Below are positions 15,961 through 26,643 of a stretch of DNA of 64,000 nucleotides, piece by piece. The notes below the pieces were generated by a model that searched no databases, was not told where the DNA came from, and saw only the letters and a program-made list of their open reading frames with translations. The stretch is taken from assembly GCF_042887685.1 (NCBI RefSeq), contig NZ_JBHVOS010000013.1:1-64000 (forward strand), read 5' to 3'. Every line of letters starts with the position of its first letter. Positions within the stretch are counted from its first letter, which is position 1. Both the position numbers and the translations under genes were made by a program. Source of the DNA: Oerskovia sp042887685 (GTDB lineage: Bacteria > Actinomycetota > Actinomycetes > Actinomycetales > Cellulomonadaceae).

Positions 15961-17430
15961 ATGACCATCTCCACCCCCGCGAAGTCCGCACCTCAGGTTG
16001 CCATCAACGACATCGGCACCGAAGAGGACTTCCTTGCCGCCATCGACGCCACCATCAAGTACTTCAATGACGGTGACATCGTCGAAGGCACGATCGTCAA
16101 GGTCGACCGTGACGAGGTTCTCCTCGACATCGGCTACAAGACCGAGGGCGTCATCCCCTCCCGCGAGCTGTCCATCAAGCACGACGTGGACCCCGGGGAC
16201 GTCGTCAAGGTCGGTGACGCAGTCGAGGCCCTCGTCCTCCAGAAGGAGGACAAGGAAGGTCGCCTGATCCTCTCCAAGAAGCGCGCTCAGTACGAGCGTG
16301 CCTGGGGCACGATCGAGAAGATCAAGGAAGAGGACGGCGTCGTCACCGGCACCGTCATCGAGGTCGTCAAGGGCGGCCTCATCCTCGACATCGGCCTGCG
16401 CGGCTTCCTGCCCGCGTCGCTGGTGGAGATGCGCCGCGTCCGCGACCTCCAGCCGTACGTCGGCAAGGAGATCGAGGCGAAGATCATCGAGCTCGACAAG
16501 AACCGCAACAACGTCGTCCTGTCGCGTCGTGCGTGGCTCGAGCAGACGCAGTCCGAGGTTCGCTCGACCTTCCTGCAGACCCTGCAGAAGGGCCAGGTGC
16601 GCCCCGGTGTCGTCTCCTCGATCGTCAACTTCGGTGCGTTCGTGGACCTCGGCGGCGTCGACGGTCTGGTGCACGTCTCCGAGCTCTCCTGGAAGCACAT
16701 CGACCACCCCTCCGAGGTCGTCGAGGTGGGCCAGGAGGTCACGGTCGAGGTCCTGGACGTCGACTTCGACCGCGAGCGCGTCTCCCTGTCGCTGAAGGCG
16801 ACGCAGGAGGACCCGTGGCAGACCTTCGCCCGTACGCACGCCATCGGTCAGGTCGTGCCCGGCAAGGTCACGAAGCTCGTCCCGTTCGGTGCGTTCGTGC
16901 GCGTCGAGGACGGCATCGAGGGCCTCGTGCACATCTCCGAGCTGGCTGTCCGCCACGTCGAGCTGCCCGAGCAGGTCGTCAACGTCGGTGACGAGGTCTT
17001 CGTCAAGGTCATCGACATCGACCTCGAGCGTCGCCGCATCTCGCTGTCGCTCAAGCAGGCCAACGAGGGCGTGGACCCGGAGTCGGACGACTTCGACCCC
17101 GCGCTGTACGGCATGGCTGCCGAGTACGACGAGCAGGGGAACTACAAGTACCCCGAGGGCTTCGACCCCGAGACCAACGAGTGGCTCGAGGGCTTCGAGT
17201 CGCAGCGCGAGACGTGGGAGTCGCAGTACGCGAAGGCTCACGAGCGCTGGGAGGCTCACCGCAAGCAGGTCGCCGAGGCTCTCAAGGCCGACGACGAGGC
17301 TGCGACCTCGGGCGAGTCCGCCAGCTCCGCTGCCACCTACTCCTCGACCCCGGTCCAGGAGGAGGCTGCCGGCACGCTGGCTTCCGACGAGGCGCTCGCC
17401 GCTCTGCGCGAGAAGCTCACCGGTAACTGA
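15961..17430 (+). CDS. rpsA: 30S ribosomal protein S1
   Basis: The protein has 489 residues with four S1 RNA-binding repeats, near residues 37-107, 124-190, 210-280 and 297-367 (for example DIVEGTIVKVDRDEVLLDIGYKTEGVIP and GVVSSIVNFGAFVDLGGVDGLVHVSELSW). It binds mRNA at the ribosome. It is shorter than the six-repeat proteobacterial S1, as normal for actinobacteria. The acidic Tyr/Glu-rich C-terminal 120 residues have no repeat. ATG 15961 begins the conserved protein, with GGAG about 11 bases upstream; an in-frame ATG 15895 would add an unsupported leader. Confidence 0.95.
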   Translation: MTISTPAKSAPQVAINDIGTEEDFLAAIDATIKYFNDGDIVEGTIVKVDRDEVLLDIGYKTEGVIPSRELSIKHDVDPGDVVKVGDAVEALVLQKEDKEGRLILSKKRAQYERAWGTIEKIKEEDGVVTGTVIEVVKGGLILDIGLRGFLPASLVEMRRVRDLQPYVGKEIEAKIIELDKNRNNVVLSRRAWLEQTQSEVRSTFLQTLQKGQVRPGVVSSIVNFGAFVDLGGVDGLVHVSELSWKHIDHPSEVVEVGQEVTVEVLDVDFDRERVSLSLKATQEDPWQTFARTHAIGQVVPGKVTKLVPFGAFVRVEDGIEGLVHISELAVRHVELPEQVVNVGDEVFVKVIDIDLERRRISLSLKQANEGVDPESDDFDPALYGMAAEYDEQGNYKYPEGFDPETNEWLEGFESQRETWESQYAKAHERWEAHRKQVAEALKADDEAATSGESASSAATYSSTPVQEEAAGTLASDEALAALREKLTGN

Positions 17431-17465
17431 TCTCCTCCTGGCCGCACGGCCAGGGTGATGTCATG

Positions 17466-17500
17466 ACGAGGCCCGCCACCTTCGGGTGGCGGGCCTTCGT
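17466..17500 (+). terminator. Terminator of rpsA
   Basis: The stem GGCCCGCCACC / GGTGGCGGGCC with a TTCG loop is flanked by ACGA and TTCGT, 36 bases after the rpsA stop. Confidence 0.75.
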
Positions 17501-17569
17501 CGTACCCGGGACAGGCTCCTGCCGTCGCGGGACGTCGAGGAGCTGCGGGGCTGCGCCTAGGCTGTGACG

Positions 17570-18169
17570 ATGCCGTGGACCACCGAGAGCACCCGCACCG
17601 CCTACGACAACCCCTGGATCAAGGTCCGGGAGGACCGCGTGATCCGGCCCGACGGCGCGCCGGGCATCTACGGGGTCGTCGAGCTGCGATGGCCTGCGGT
17701 CTTCGTCGTGGCGCTCACGGACGCCGACGAGGTCGTGCTCGTGACGCAGCACCGATACACCACCGACGCGCTCTCGATCGAGGTCCCGGCCGGGGCGAGC
17801 GACGGCGAGGAGCCGGTCGTCGCGGCCCAGCGGGAGCTTCTCGAGGAGACGGGGCTCCGCGCCCGTGAGTGGGTGCGGGTCGGTGGCATGGACGCCCTCA
17901 TCGGGGTCGCGAAGGCCCCCGAGCACGTGTTCGTGGCTCGAGGGCTGACGGGCGAGCTGACGAGGCGCGGGACCGGTGGCGGCGACGCCCAGCGCACCGC
18001 GGGCTTGGTGCCGGGACCGTCGTCCAGCCAGGCCGAGGAGGGGATCTCTCGCGTCGAGGCCGTGCCGTTCACCGAGGTGCTGGCGATGATCTCGGCCGGC
18101 ACCATCCGCGACGGGGAGACGATCGCGGCCCTCGCTCTCGCGGGGTTGTGGCTCGGCCGGTTCGCCTGA
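17570..18169 (+). CDS. NUDIX hydrolase, ADP-ribose pyrophosphatase-like
   Basis: The 199-residue protein has a NUDIX box at about residues 79-101 (GASDGEEPVVAAQRELLEET followed by GL) that holds the Mg-binding glutamates. The preceding strands and the YDNPWIKVREDRVIRPDG start resemble ADP-ribose pyrophosphatases, which cleave ADP-sugars to AMP and sugar phosphate. The substrate is inferred only from that resemblance. A -10 element TAGGCT (17558-17563) ends six bases before ATG 17570, so the gene is probably leaderless; GTG 17564 is a second possible start. It converges with the ABC exporter gene, 13 bases away. Confidence 0.85.
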   Translation: MPWTTESTRTAYDNPWIKVREDRVIRPDGAPGIYGVVELRWPAVFVVALTDADEVVLVTQHRYTTDALSIEVPAGASDGEEPVVAAQRELLEETGLRAREWVRVGGMDALIGVAKAPEHVFVARGLTGELTRRGTGGGDAQRTAGLVPGPSSSQAEEGISRVEAVPFTEVLAMISAGTIRDGETIAALALAGLWLGRFA

Positions 18170-18182
18170 ACTCGGCCTCGCG

Positions 18183-20129
18183 TCAGACCGCGACGCTCTC
18201 CTCGTCGTCCTGAGGTCCGAGCGGCTCCGTCGACGGGCCGTTCGCGTCGCCCGTCGCGAACTGTGTCCGGTAGAGCTCCGCGTAGAGCCCTCCGCGCAGC
18301 AGGAGGTCTGCGTGGGTGCCGGTCGCCACGACCCGCCCCTGGTCGAGCACGACGATCGTGTCGGCCTGGCGGATCGTGGACAGTCGGTGCGCGATGACGA
18401 GGGACGTCCGGCCGTCGAGGGCGGCGTCGAGCGCGAGCTGGACGGCGGCCTCCGACTCGGAGTCGAGGTGGGCGGTGGCCTCGTCGAGGACGACGAGGGC
18501 CGGTGCCTTGAGGAACAGGCGCGCGATCGCGAGCCGCTGGCGCTCGCCCCCCGAGAGCCGGTAGCCCCGGTCGCCGACCACGGTCTCGAGCCCGGCGGGC
18601 AGGGACTCGACGAGGTCGGCGACGTGCGCCTGGCGCAGCGCGGTCCACAGCTCGGCGTCCGTGGCCTCCGGCTTCGCGTAGCGCAGGTTGCCGGCGATCG
18701 TGTCGTGAAAGAGGTGAGCCTCCTGCGAGACGACGCCCACGGTGTCCTGCAGGGAGCGCTGGGTGACCTCGCGCAGGTCGCGCCCGGCGATGCGCACGGC
18801 ACCACCCGTGGGGTCGTACATCCGCGTGACGAGCTGGGAGATCGTGGTCTTGCCGGCACCGGAGGGGCCGACGACCGCGACCATCGCACCCGCGGGGACC
18901 TCGAACGAGACCTCCGTGAGGGTGTCGCTCGTCGGGTCCGAGCTCACGGTCGCGACGGCCTCGAGCGAGGCGAGCGAGACGTCGGCCGCGCCGGGATAGC
19001 GGAAGGTGACGTCCTGGAGGGCGAGGGTCGCGCCGTGGCGAGCGACGTCGTCGGACAGGTCGCGTGCGTCCGGCGCGTCGGTGACCGACGGCTCGAGGTC
19101 GAGGACCTCGAGGACGCGCTCGAAGCTCACGAGCGCGGTCATGACGTCCACCTGGACGTTGGACAGCGCGGTGAGGGGCCCGTACAGGCGAGCCAGGTAG
19201 GCCGTGAGGGCGACGACGACGCCGACCGTGAGCGTGCCGCGGATGGCCATGACGCCACCCAGCCCGTAGACGATCGCGACGGCGACCGAGGCGACCGTCG
19301 TGAGGGCGACGCGGAACACGGTCGCGTACATGGCCGAGGTCACGCCGATGTCGCGCACGCGGCCTGCCTGCTCGGCGTACGTCGCCGACTCCTGCTCGGG
19401 CCGGCCGAAGATCTTGACCAGGTGCGCGCCCGCGACGTTGAAGCGCTCGTTCATCATCTGCGCGGCGTCGGCGTTGAGGGCGTAGCTCTCGCGCGTGATC
19501 CCGGCGAGCCTGCGGCCGACCCAGCGTGCGGGCAGCACGAACACGGGGAGCAGCGCGAGCGCGATGAGGGTCAGCTCCCACGACATCGAGAGCATCGCGG
19601 CGAGCACGAACACGACCGTGAGCAGGTTCGAGAAGACGTTGGACAGCGTCGAGGTGAACGCCTGCTGGGCGCCCAGGACGTCGCCGTTGAGGCGCTGGAC
19701 GAGAGCTCCCGTGCGCGTGCGGCTGAAGAAGGCGAGCGGCATGCGCTGGACGTGGTCGAAGACCGCGGTGCGCAGGTCGAAGATGAGTCCCTCGCCCACA
19801 CGGGCGGAGAACCAGCGCTCGCCGATGCTGAGCAGTCCGGACACGAGCGCGATGCCGGCGACCACGAGCGAGATCTCGACGACGACGTCGACGCGGCCGG
19901 CCGTGATGCCGTTGTCGATGAGCGACTTGAACAGGAGCGGGGTGACGGCGCCGGCTGCGGCGTTGAGGGCGATGAGCACGAGGAACACCGCGAGCTGCGC
20001 CTTGTAGGGGCGCGCGAAGGCAAGGATGCGCCGGACCGTGCCGCGGTGGAGCCGCTGCTTGGCCACGGACGAGTCCTGGCGGAAGGTGCGCATGCCGGAG
20101 CCGCCACCGAAGGACGAGGGGAAGGACAT
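18183..20129 (-). CDS. ABC exporter, fused membrane and ATPase half-transporter
   Basis: The protein has 648 residues. Residues about 40-330 form a six-helix ABC exporter domain, beginning LAVFLVLIALNAAAGAVTPLLF. The ATPase domain follows with Walker A GPSGAGKTT, the Q-loop region VSQEAHLFHDT, signature LSGGERQR, Walker B ALVVLDEA and switch His in IAHRLST. It should work as a homodimer or with an unlinked partner and pump drugs or lipids outward. GGAGG precedes ATG 20129. It is divergent from a MarR regulator whose likely operator overlaps its -10, so drug-inducible control is probable. Confidence 0.92.
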   Translation of the reverse strand: MSFPSSFGGGSGMRTFRQDSSVAKQRLHRGTVRRILAFARPYKAQLAVFLVLIALNAAAGAVTPLLFKSLIDNGITAGRVDVVVEISLVVAGIALVSGLLSIGERWFSARVGEGLIFDLRTAVFDHVQRMPLAFFSRTRTGALVQRLNGDVLGAQQAFTSTLSNVFSNLLTVVFVLAAMLSMSWELTLIALALLPVFVLPARWVGRRLAGITRESYALNADAAQMMNERFNVAGAHLVKIFGRPEQESATYAEQAGRVRDIGVTSAMYATVFRVALTTVASVAVAIVYGLGGVMAIRGTLTVGVVVALTAYLARLYGPLTALSNVQVDVMTALVSFERVLEVLDLEPSVTDAPDARDLSDDVARHGATLALQDVTFRYPGAADVSLASLEAVATVSSDPTSDTLTEVSFEVPAGAMVAVVGPSGAGKTTISQLVTRMYDPTGGAVRIAGRDLREVTQRSLQDTVGVVSQEAHLFHDTIAGNLRYAKPEATDAELWTALRQAHVADLVESLPAGLETVVGDRGYRLSGGERQRLAIARLFLKAPALVVLDEATAHLDSESEAAVQLALDAALDGRTSLVIAHRLSTIRQADTIVVLDQGRVVATGTHADLLLRGGLYAELYRTQFATGDANGPSTEPLGPQDDEESVAV

Positions 20130-20185
20130 GGAGCCTCCTGGGGTCGGAGGGGGAGATCGGCGGAGGAGGGGCCTCGACGCCGTTA

Positions 20186-20239
20186 GTGAGCCTACCTCAC
20201 CATGAGTTGGTTCACAAGAGGCTGTCGGGCGGCTAGTCT
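20186..20239. promoter_or_regulatory. Divergent promoters and MarR operator
   Basis: On the minus strand TTGTGA (20212-20217) and TAGGCT (20189-20194), 17 bp apart, drive the ABC gene. On the plus strand TTCACA (20211-20216) and TAGTCT (20234-20239), 17 bp apart, drive marR. The two -35 boxes coincide. The palindrome GTGAG-CCTAC-CTCAC (20186-20200) overlaps the ABC -10 and is a likely MarR site. Confidence 0.7.
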
Positions 20240-20246
20240 CGTGCCT

Positions 20247-20711
20247 GTGACGACAGACTTCGACGCCGAGAACGCCGAGTTCCTCACCCTGCTGCACGCT
20301 GCGATGCGCGCCGTCCGGAGGGAGGCGGGGGAGCGGCTCGAGCGCGCCCGGACCACGCCCGGGCAGTACCGCATGCTGCGGGTGCTCGACCGCTGCGACG
20401 GCCCGCAGCGGCCCGGCGCACTGGCGGGCATCCTCGACGTCGCCCCCCGGTCCGTGACGTCCAAGGTCGACGACGCCGAGTCCGCCGGGCTCGTGCGCAG
20501 GCTGCCGGACCCGACCGACCGGCGTGCGACCCTCGTCGAGCTGACCGACCAGGGGCGCGAGACCCTCGCAGCGGTCGCCGCAGAGCGCGAGACGAGCGCG
20601 GGCACACTGCTCTCGCGCCTCGACGCCGACGACCGGCACGAGCTCCTGCGCCTGCTGCGGGTCGTGGCCGGGGAGGCAGGTGCCTCCTCGAGGCGTGCGC
20701 ACGGTGCATGA
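20247..20711 (+). CDS. MarR-family transcriptional regulator
   Basis: The 154-residue winged-helix repressor has the recognition region RPGALAGILDVAPRSVTSKVDDAESAGLVRRLPDPTDRRATLVELTD, with the wing motif DPTDRRA typical of MarR. It probably represses the divergent ABC exporter and itself until a ligand binds. GTG 20247 lies seven bases after the -10 TAGTCT, so the transcript is probably leaderless; GTG 20241 is only one base from that -10. The coaE gene starts 16 bases after its stop with its own putative -10. Confidence 0.88.
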   Translation: MTTDFDAENAEFLTLLHAAMRAVRREAGERLERARTTPGQYRMLRVLDRCDGPQRPGALAGILDVAPRSVTSKVDDAESAGLVRRLPDPTDRRATLVELTDQGRETLAAVAAERETSAGTLLSRLDADDRHELLRLLRVVAGEAGASSRRAHGA

Positions 20712-20727
20712 CTGGCAGGATGGACCC

Positions 20728-21345
20728 ATGTTTCGCGTAGGCCTGACCGGCGGGATCGCAGCAGGAAAGTCCGTGGCCCTCGATCGGTTCGCCGAGCTCG
20801 GGGCCTGCGTCATCGACGCCGACGTGCTCGCCCGCGAGGCCGTTGCGCCCGGCACCGTGGGGCTCGAGGAGGTCGTCGACGCCTTCGGCGACGGGGTCCT
20901 CGCGCCTGACGGGTCGCTCGACCGCGCGCGGCTCGGGACCATCGTGTTCGGCGACGACGAGGCGCGGCGCCGGCTCAACGGGATCGTCCACCCGGAGGTC
21001 CGTCGCCTGTCGGCAGAGCGCGAGGCCCTCGTCGCCGCGCGCGACCCGCGCGCCGTCGTCGTGCACGACATCCCGTTGCTCGTCGAGACCGGGCAGGCCG
21101 AGTCCTTCCACCTCGTCGCCGTGGTCGTCGCCCCCGAGGACGTGCGCCTCGAGCGCCTGGTGGCCTCGCGTGGCATGAGCGAGGACGAGGCCAGGGCCCG
21201 GATCGCCGCGCAGGCCACCGACACCGAGCGGCTCGCGGTCGCCGACGTCACGCTCGACGGCAGCGGCACGCCCGAGGCCCTGCGTGCCGAGGTCGACGCC
21301 CTGTGGGAACGCGTCGTGCGCGAGACCGCGGAGGAGCTCGCATGA
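20728..21345 (+). CDS. coaE: Dephospho-CoA kinase
   Basis: The 205-residue protein performs the last step of coenzyme A synthesis, phosphorylating the 3'-hydroxyl of dephospho-CoA. It shows the P-loop GLTGGIAAGKS at residues 5-15, the catalytic region VIDADVLAREAV, VHPEVRR and the lid VVAPEDVRLERLVASRGMSEDEARARIAAQ. Some actinobacterial CoaE proteins carry a C-terminal UPF0157 domain; this one does not. ATG 20728 has CAGGAT six bases upstream. The stop overlaps the pcp start as ATGA, so the two are translationally coupled. Confidence 0.93.
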   Translation: MFRVGLTGGIAAGKSVALDRFAELGACVIDADVLAREAVAPGTVGLEEVVDAFGDGVLAPDGSLDRARLGTIVFGDDEARRRLNGIVHPEVRRLSAEREALVAARDPRAVVVHDIPLLVETGQAESFHLVAVVVAPEDVRLERLVASRGMSEDEARARIAAQATDTERLAVADVTLDGSGTPEALRAEVDALWERVVRETAEELA

Positions 21346-22004
21346 CCGTCCTGCTCTCGGGCTTCGAGCCCTTCGACGGCGCCGCGACCAACGCGTCCTG
21401 GCAGGCCGTGAGCGCGTTGCGCGACGCATGGGACGGGGCCGAGCCGCTCGTCGCGGTCGAGCTGCCGTGCACGTTCGCCGGGGCGTGGCCCGCCCTGCAC
21501 GCCGCGATCGAGGAGCACCGGCCCCGGGTCGTCGTGGCCGTGGGCCTCGCGGGCGGGACGAGCGCGGTCCGTCTCGAACGGGTCGCGATCAACGTGGTCG
21601 ACGCGCGCATCCCCGACAACGCGGGATCGGCACCCGTGGACGTCCCCGTCGTCGAGGGCGGTCCGGCCGCCTACTTCACGACCCTGCCGCTCAAGCCGTC
21701 GCTCGTCGCGGTGCGCGAGGCCGGGGTGCCCGTCGCGGTCTCGAGCACCGCGGGGACGTACGTGTGCAACGCGACGTTCTACGACCTCGCGCGCTGGGCC
21801 GACGGCCAGGACGACGTGCGCGCGGGGTTCGTGCACGTGCCGGCGGTGGACGAGCCGGGGTCTCCACGGCCCGACGGCGGGTCCCTGCCGCTCGCGGCCG
21901 TCGTCCGGGCGCTGCGGGTCGTCGTGGAGACGGCGCTGGCCGACCTCGACGGTCGGCTCGCCCTCGACGCGGCCCGGAGGGTCTCGGCGGGCGCCGAGCA
22001 CTGA
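21342..22004 (+). CDS. pcp: Pyroglutamyl-peptidase I
   Basis: This 220-residue cysteine peptidase removes N-terminal pyroglutamate from peptides in the cytoplasm. It shows the family opening LLSGFEPFDGAATNASW, the catalytic Glu region RLERVAINVVDARIPDN, the catalytic Cys in SSTAGTYVCNATFY and the His in GFVHVP. ATG 21342 overlaps the coaE stop by four bases, so it is translated with coaE, though the two functions are not obviously related. A strong hairpin follows. Confidence 0.9.
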   Translation: MTVLLSGFEPFDGAATNASWQAVSALRDAWDGAEPLVAVELPCTFAGAWPALHAAIEEHRPRVVVAVGLAGGTSAVRLERVAINVVDARIPDNAGSAPVDVPVVEGGPAAYFTTLPLKPSLVAVREAGVPVAVSSTAGTYVCNATFYDLARWADGQDDVRAGFVHVPAVDEPGSPRPDGGSLPLAAVVRALRVVVETALADLDGRLALDAARRVSAGAEH

Positions 22005-22092
22005 CGGGAGGGCGTGCCTGGCCCCGGCCGGGCGCGGACGGGGCGCCGGTCGCGCGCCGGGCCGCGCGGCAACGGACCATGCCGGAGAGGAG

Positions 22093-22135
22093 ACGGCCGA
22101 GGCCCCCAGGGAGAATCCCTGGGGGCCTCGGCCGT
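22093..22135. terminator. Bidirectional terminator
   Basis: A perfect 19-bp stem (22093-22111 with 22117-22135) and 5-base loop separate the convergent pcp and surface-protein genes. Confidence 0.8.
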
Positions 22136-22149
22136 TCGTCAGCGGGGTG

Positions 22150-23535
22150 TCAGCTCGTGGCGCGCTTGCGGCGTGCCAGCAGGACGAGCCAGGTGCCGCC
22201 CGCGAGGAGAGCCGCGGCGACCACGACGATGAGCGCCGTCTGTGCGCCGGTGGCCGCGAGGCCGCCTTCCTCCTGGCCGCGGGCCGACGGGACGGCCTTC
22301 GCGGGAGCGGTGGCGCTCGGGGACGGCTTGGGGTCGGCGACCGGGGTGGCCTTGTCCACCGGCACCGTGGGTGTCGTGGTGGTCGGGGGCACGACCGGGG
22401 TGACGGGGACCTCGGTGCCGGGGTTCTTCTCACCGGGCGTGAGGGGCTTGGGGGTCTCGGTGACCGGCGGGGTCACCGTCGCCGGAGGCGCCTCGCACCC
22501 GAGCGTCACCGAACCGATCCACGGGAAGTTGTGGTGCTCGAGGCCGCCGGAGGCCCCCTGGCCGCCGAACGTCAGGTCCCCGCCGATGTACAGGCGGCCG
22601 TTGGTGTGGGTCTTCTGGGCGACGTCGGCCTGCGGCGCGAGGATCGAGCCGACCGTCTGGCTGCTGCTCGTCATCGTGAGCTTCGTGGCGTCGGGGAAGT
22701 TCCACAGGATGCGGGGGGCCCACTTGCCGAGGGCCGTCCCCGCGTCGATCCGGTCGCTGCCCGCAGCGATGTAGCTCAGCGAGAGGTCCGGCGTCGCGCC
22801 CGAGACGTTCACGACGATCGGTGCCGACGCCCCGACGTTCTCGAAGGTCACCGCGCCGCCGAGGGCAGCCACCTGCTCCGCGGAGACGTCGAAGACCTGG
22901 ACCGGGGACGAACCGTCGCCCGTCAGCACCTTGTCGGCGAGCCTTCCCGTCGCGGGCTTGCTCGCGAGGTCGGCCGAGACCTTGCCGAGCTCGGTCTGGA
23001 GCGCCTTGGCCTGCGGTGCGGGCACGGACGAGTGCGGGGTCTTCTTGCCGCCGTTGAGCTCGAAGGTCCCCTCGATGGCGCCTCCGGCGACGACGTTGCC
23101 GCCCTTCTCGAGCTTGTGGGCGACCTCGACCCGTCCGGACTTGACGGTCACGGCACCTGCGGCAAGGACCATGTCGCTGCCGCTCGGCGGAGTGAACTGG
23201 GAACCGGCCCCGACGACACCGAGGTTCATCAGGTCGCCCGTGTCGATGGTCACCGACCCCTGGGAGACGAGGACGCCCTCGGACTCCTTGGCCCCGCCCA
23301 GCGCGGTGTAGTCGCCGCCGACGAAGACGGCCACGCCAGTGTCGGTGAACAGCGGGGTGTTCGTGAGGCCGCCGGTGAAGTCTGGGCACTCGTTCCCGAG
23401 CGCGGTCGCGGGCAGCGGGGTCGCGGCGAGGGCGGGGGTCGCGCCGAGGCCGAGCATGCCGGCGGTCAGGGCGCCGGCGGCGAGCGTGCCGAGGAGGGTG
23501 CGCTGGGGTGTCCTGCGCGTCGGGCTGAGGAACAT
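22150..23535 (-). CDS. Choice-of-anchor-A surface protein with sorting signal
   Basis: The protein has 461 residues. A signal peptide ends near residue 38 (ATPALAATP). The body (residues about 50-345) has the choice-of-anchor-A pattern: VAVFVGGDYTALGG, repeated Gly/Val strands, ILWNFPDATKLTMTSSSQTVGSILAP and LEHHNFPWIGSV. A Thr/Pro-rich stalk leads to a sorting signal, LAATG at 426, then a hydrophobic segment and ARRKR. It should be linked to peptidoglycan by a class E type sortase. Its role is unknown; related domains occur in surface or biofilm proteins. GGAGA precedes ATG 23535. Confidence 0.85.
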   Translation of the reverse strand: MFLSPTRRTPQRTLLGTLAAGALTAGMLGLGATPALAATPLPATALGNECPDFTGGLTNTPLFTDTGVAVFVGGDYTALGGAKESEGVLVSQGSVTIDTGDLMNLGVVGAGSQFTPPSGSDMVLAAGAVTVKSGRVEVAHKLEKGGNVVAGGAIEGTFELNGGKKTPHSSVPAPQAKALQTELGKVSADLASKPATGRLADKVLTGDGSSPVQVFDVSAEQVAALGGAVTFENVGASAPIVVNVSGATPDLSLSYIAAGSDRIDAGTALGKWAPRILWNFPDATKLTMTSSSQTVGSILAPQADVAQKTHTNGRLYIGGDLTFGGQGASGGLEHHNFPWIGSVTLGCEAPPATVTPPVTETPKPLTPGEKNPGTEVPVTPVVPPTTTTPTVPVDKATPVADPKPSPSATAPAKAVPSARGQEEGGLAATGAQTALIVVVAAALLAGGTWLVLLARRKRATS

Positions 23536-23770
23536 CGATGTCTCCGGGGTCGAGGCCGAAAGTAAGGTCTACGTACTAATCCACGCCGCAGGATGGCCCG
23601 ACGTCTGGTTTGTCAGGGGATATCAGGAGATGCGCGAGGATCACCGGCACGCTATTGGGTCCCGTCGCGACACGCCAAATCTCTTGCCGGGTGAAAGTCC
23701 GCGTTCAGGTCGCACTTTCATCGACCGTGGGCTAGCGGCGGTCGATAGTCCGCTTGTCGGTGGTTCGCCG
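23536..23770. other. Unexplained intergenic leader
   Basis: This stretch is visibly richer in A/T than its surroundings and separates the divergent surface-protein gene and uvrB. It contains an 8-bp stem ATCGACCG / CGGTCGAT (23720-23746). A candidate minus-strand promoter TTGGCG-18-TAGCGT may serve the surface protein. I compared it mentally with c-di-GMP, c-di-AMP and cobalamin riboswitch cores and found no acceptable match. Confidence 0.35.
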
Positions 23771-23776
23771 TACCGT
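23771..23776 (+). promoter_or_regulatory. -10 element of leaderless uvrB
   Basis: TACCGT ends six bases before ATG 23783. No Shine-Dalgarno is present, and no LexA-type box is visible nearby, in contrast to uvrA. Confidence 0.5.
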
Positions 23777-23782
23777 GGAACC

Positions 23783-25882
<2,100 letters not shown>

Positions 25883-25941
25883 GCGTTTCACCCCCGGTCC
25901 GACGACGTCGGTCCGGTGACGGCGACGGAACGAGGGATGCC

Positions 25942-26364
25942 ATGGCACGCACGGTCCAGATCACGTTCGACGCGGCGGACCCGCGAGGCCTCGGGGCCTT
26001 CTGGTGCGCCGCGCTGGGGTACGTCGAGCAGTCTCCGCCGGAGGGGTTCGCCGACTGGGAGTCCGCCATGGCCGCGTGGGGCATGAGCCCGGACAGGTAC
26101 AACGCGTTCTCCGCGATCGTGGACCCGGACGGCGTGGGGCCACGGATCTTCATCCAGCAGGTCCCCGAGCCGAAGACCGCCAAGAACCGCATGCACATCG
26201 ACGTGGGCGTCGAGGGAGAGGGGGCCGAGCGGGTGCGCAACGTCCGGGCGCACTCCGCGCGCCTCGTCTCGCTGGGGGCGACGCTGCTCCAGGAGATGGA
26301 CGAGAACGGCGAGTTCTGGATCGTCCTGCAGGACCCGGAGGGCAACGAGTTCTGCGTGCAGTGA
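25942..26364 (+). CDS. VOC-family (glyoxalase-like) protein
   Basis: The 140-residue protein has paired beta-alpha-beta modules of the vicinal oxygen chelate fold: VQITFDAADPRGLGAFWCAALGY at the start and LVSLGATLL... FWIVLQDPEGNEFCV at the end, the typical closing motif. In this subfamily (Glyoxalase_6) the metal-binding residues and substrate are uncertain. GAGGGATGCC before ATG 25942 is the probable ribosome site. It follows uvrB by 59 bases, but nothing ties it to DNA repair. Confidence 0.8.
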   Translation: MARTVQITFDAADPRGLGAFWCAALGYVEQSPPEGFADWESAMAAWGMSPDRYNAFSAIVDPDGVGPRIFIQQVPEPKTAKNRMHIDVGVEGEGAERVRNVRAHSARLVSLGATLLQEMDENGEFWIVLQDPEGNEFCVQ

Positions 26365-26456
26365 GGTGGAGCGGGCCACGGGGTCGCCGGTCCCGGGAAG
26401 GATCCGTCCCCCGGAGCCGTTGTGGAAGGCGTGGGAGCTCGCCTCGGGCCATGCCC

Positions 26457-26462
26457 TATGCT
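26457..26462 (+). promoter_or_regulatory. -10 element before the riboswitch
   Basis: TATGCT would place the transcript start near 26469, just before the 5' strand of the riboswitch. The -35 region is weak. Confidence 0.5.
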
Positions 26463-26469
26463 TGCTCAG

Positions 26470-26612
26470 TTGAAGGGGAGTATTCCCAGAAACGGTGATG
26501 TCGTCATCACGGCCGGCGCAGTCGTCGGCCCGGTGTCACCGGTCCTGCACGGTCACCTCTCGCGATCGCCTCCGGGCGCATCGGTGACCGTGAGGGCGGA
26601 AGAGACCTTCGG
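26470..26612 (+). ncRNA. yybP-ykoY (manganese) riboswitch
   Basis: The 5' strand GAAGGGGAGTA (from 26472) carries the class signature GGGGAGUA, and the 3' strand GAAGAGACCTTC (26599-26610) closes the P1 stem by pairing GAAGG with CCTTC. GGUGAUG-UCG-UCAUCACGG just inside forms another helix. These two conserved joining regions define the Mn2+-sensing yybP-ykoY class, which is classically found before TerC and other metal-export genes, exactly as here. The ribosome site GGAGG (26631) lies about 20 bases after P1, so control could be of translation or termination. Confidence 0.82.
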
Positions 26613-26643
26613 TACTCGACACTACGTACCGGAGGTATGTGTG

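Noticed and set aside
23590..23710. Possible riboswitch (c-di-GMP, c-di-AMP or cobalamin) in the uvrB/surface-protein gap
   Set aside because: A GCCGGGTGAAAGTCC stretch superficially resembles parts of known classes, but the other conserved segments are missing on both strands.
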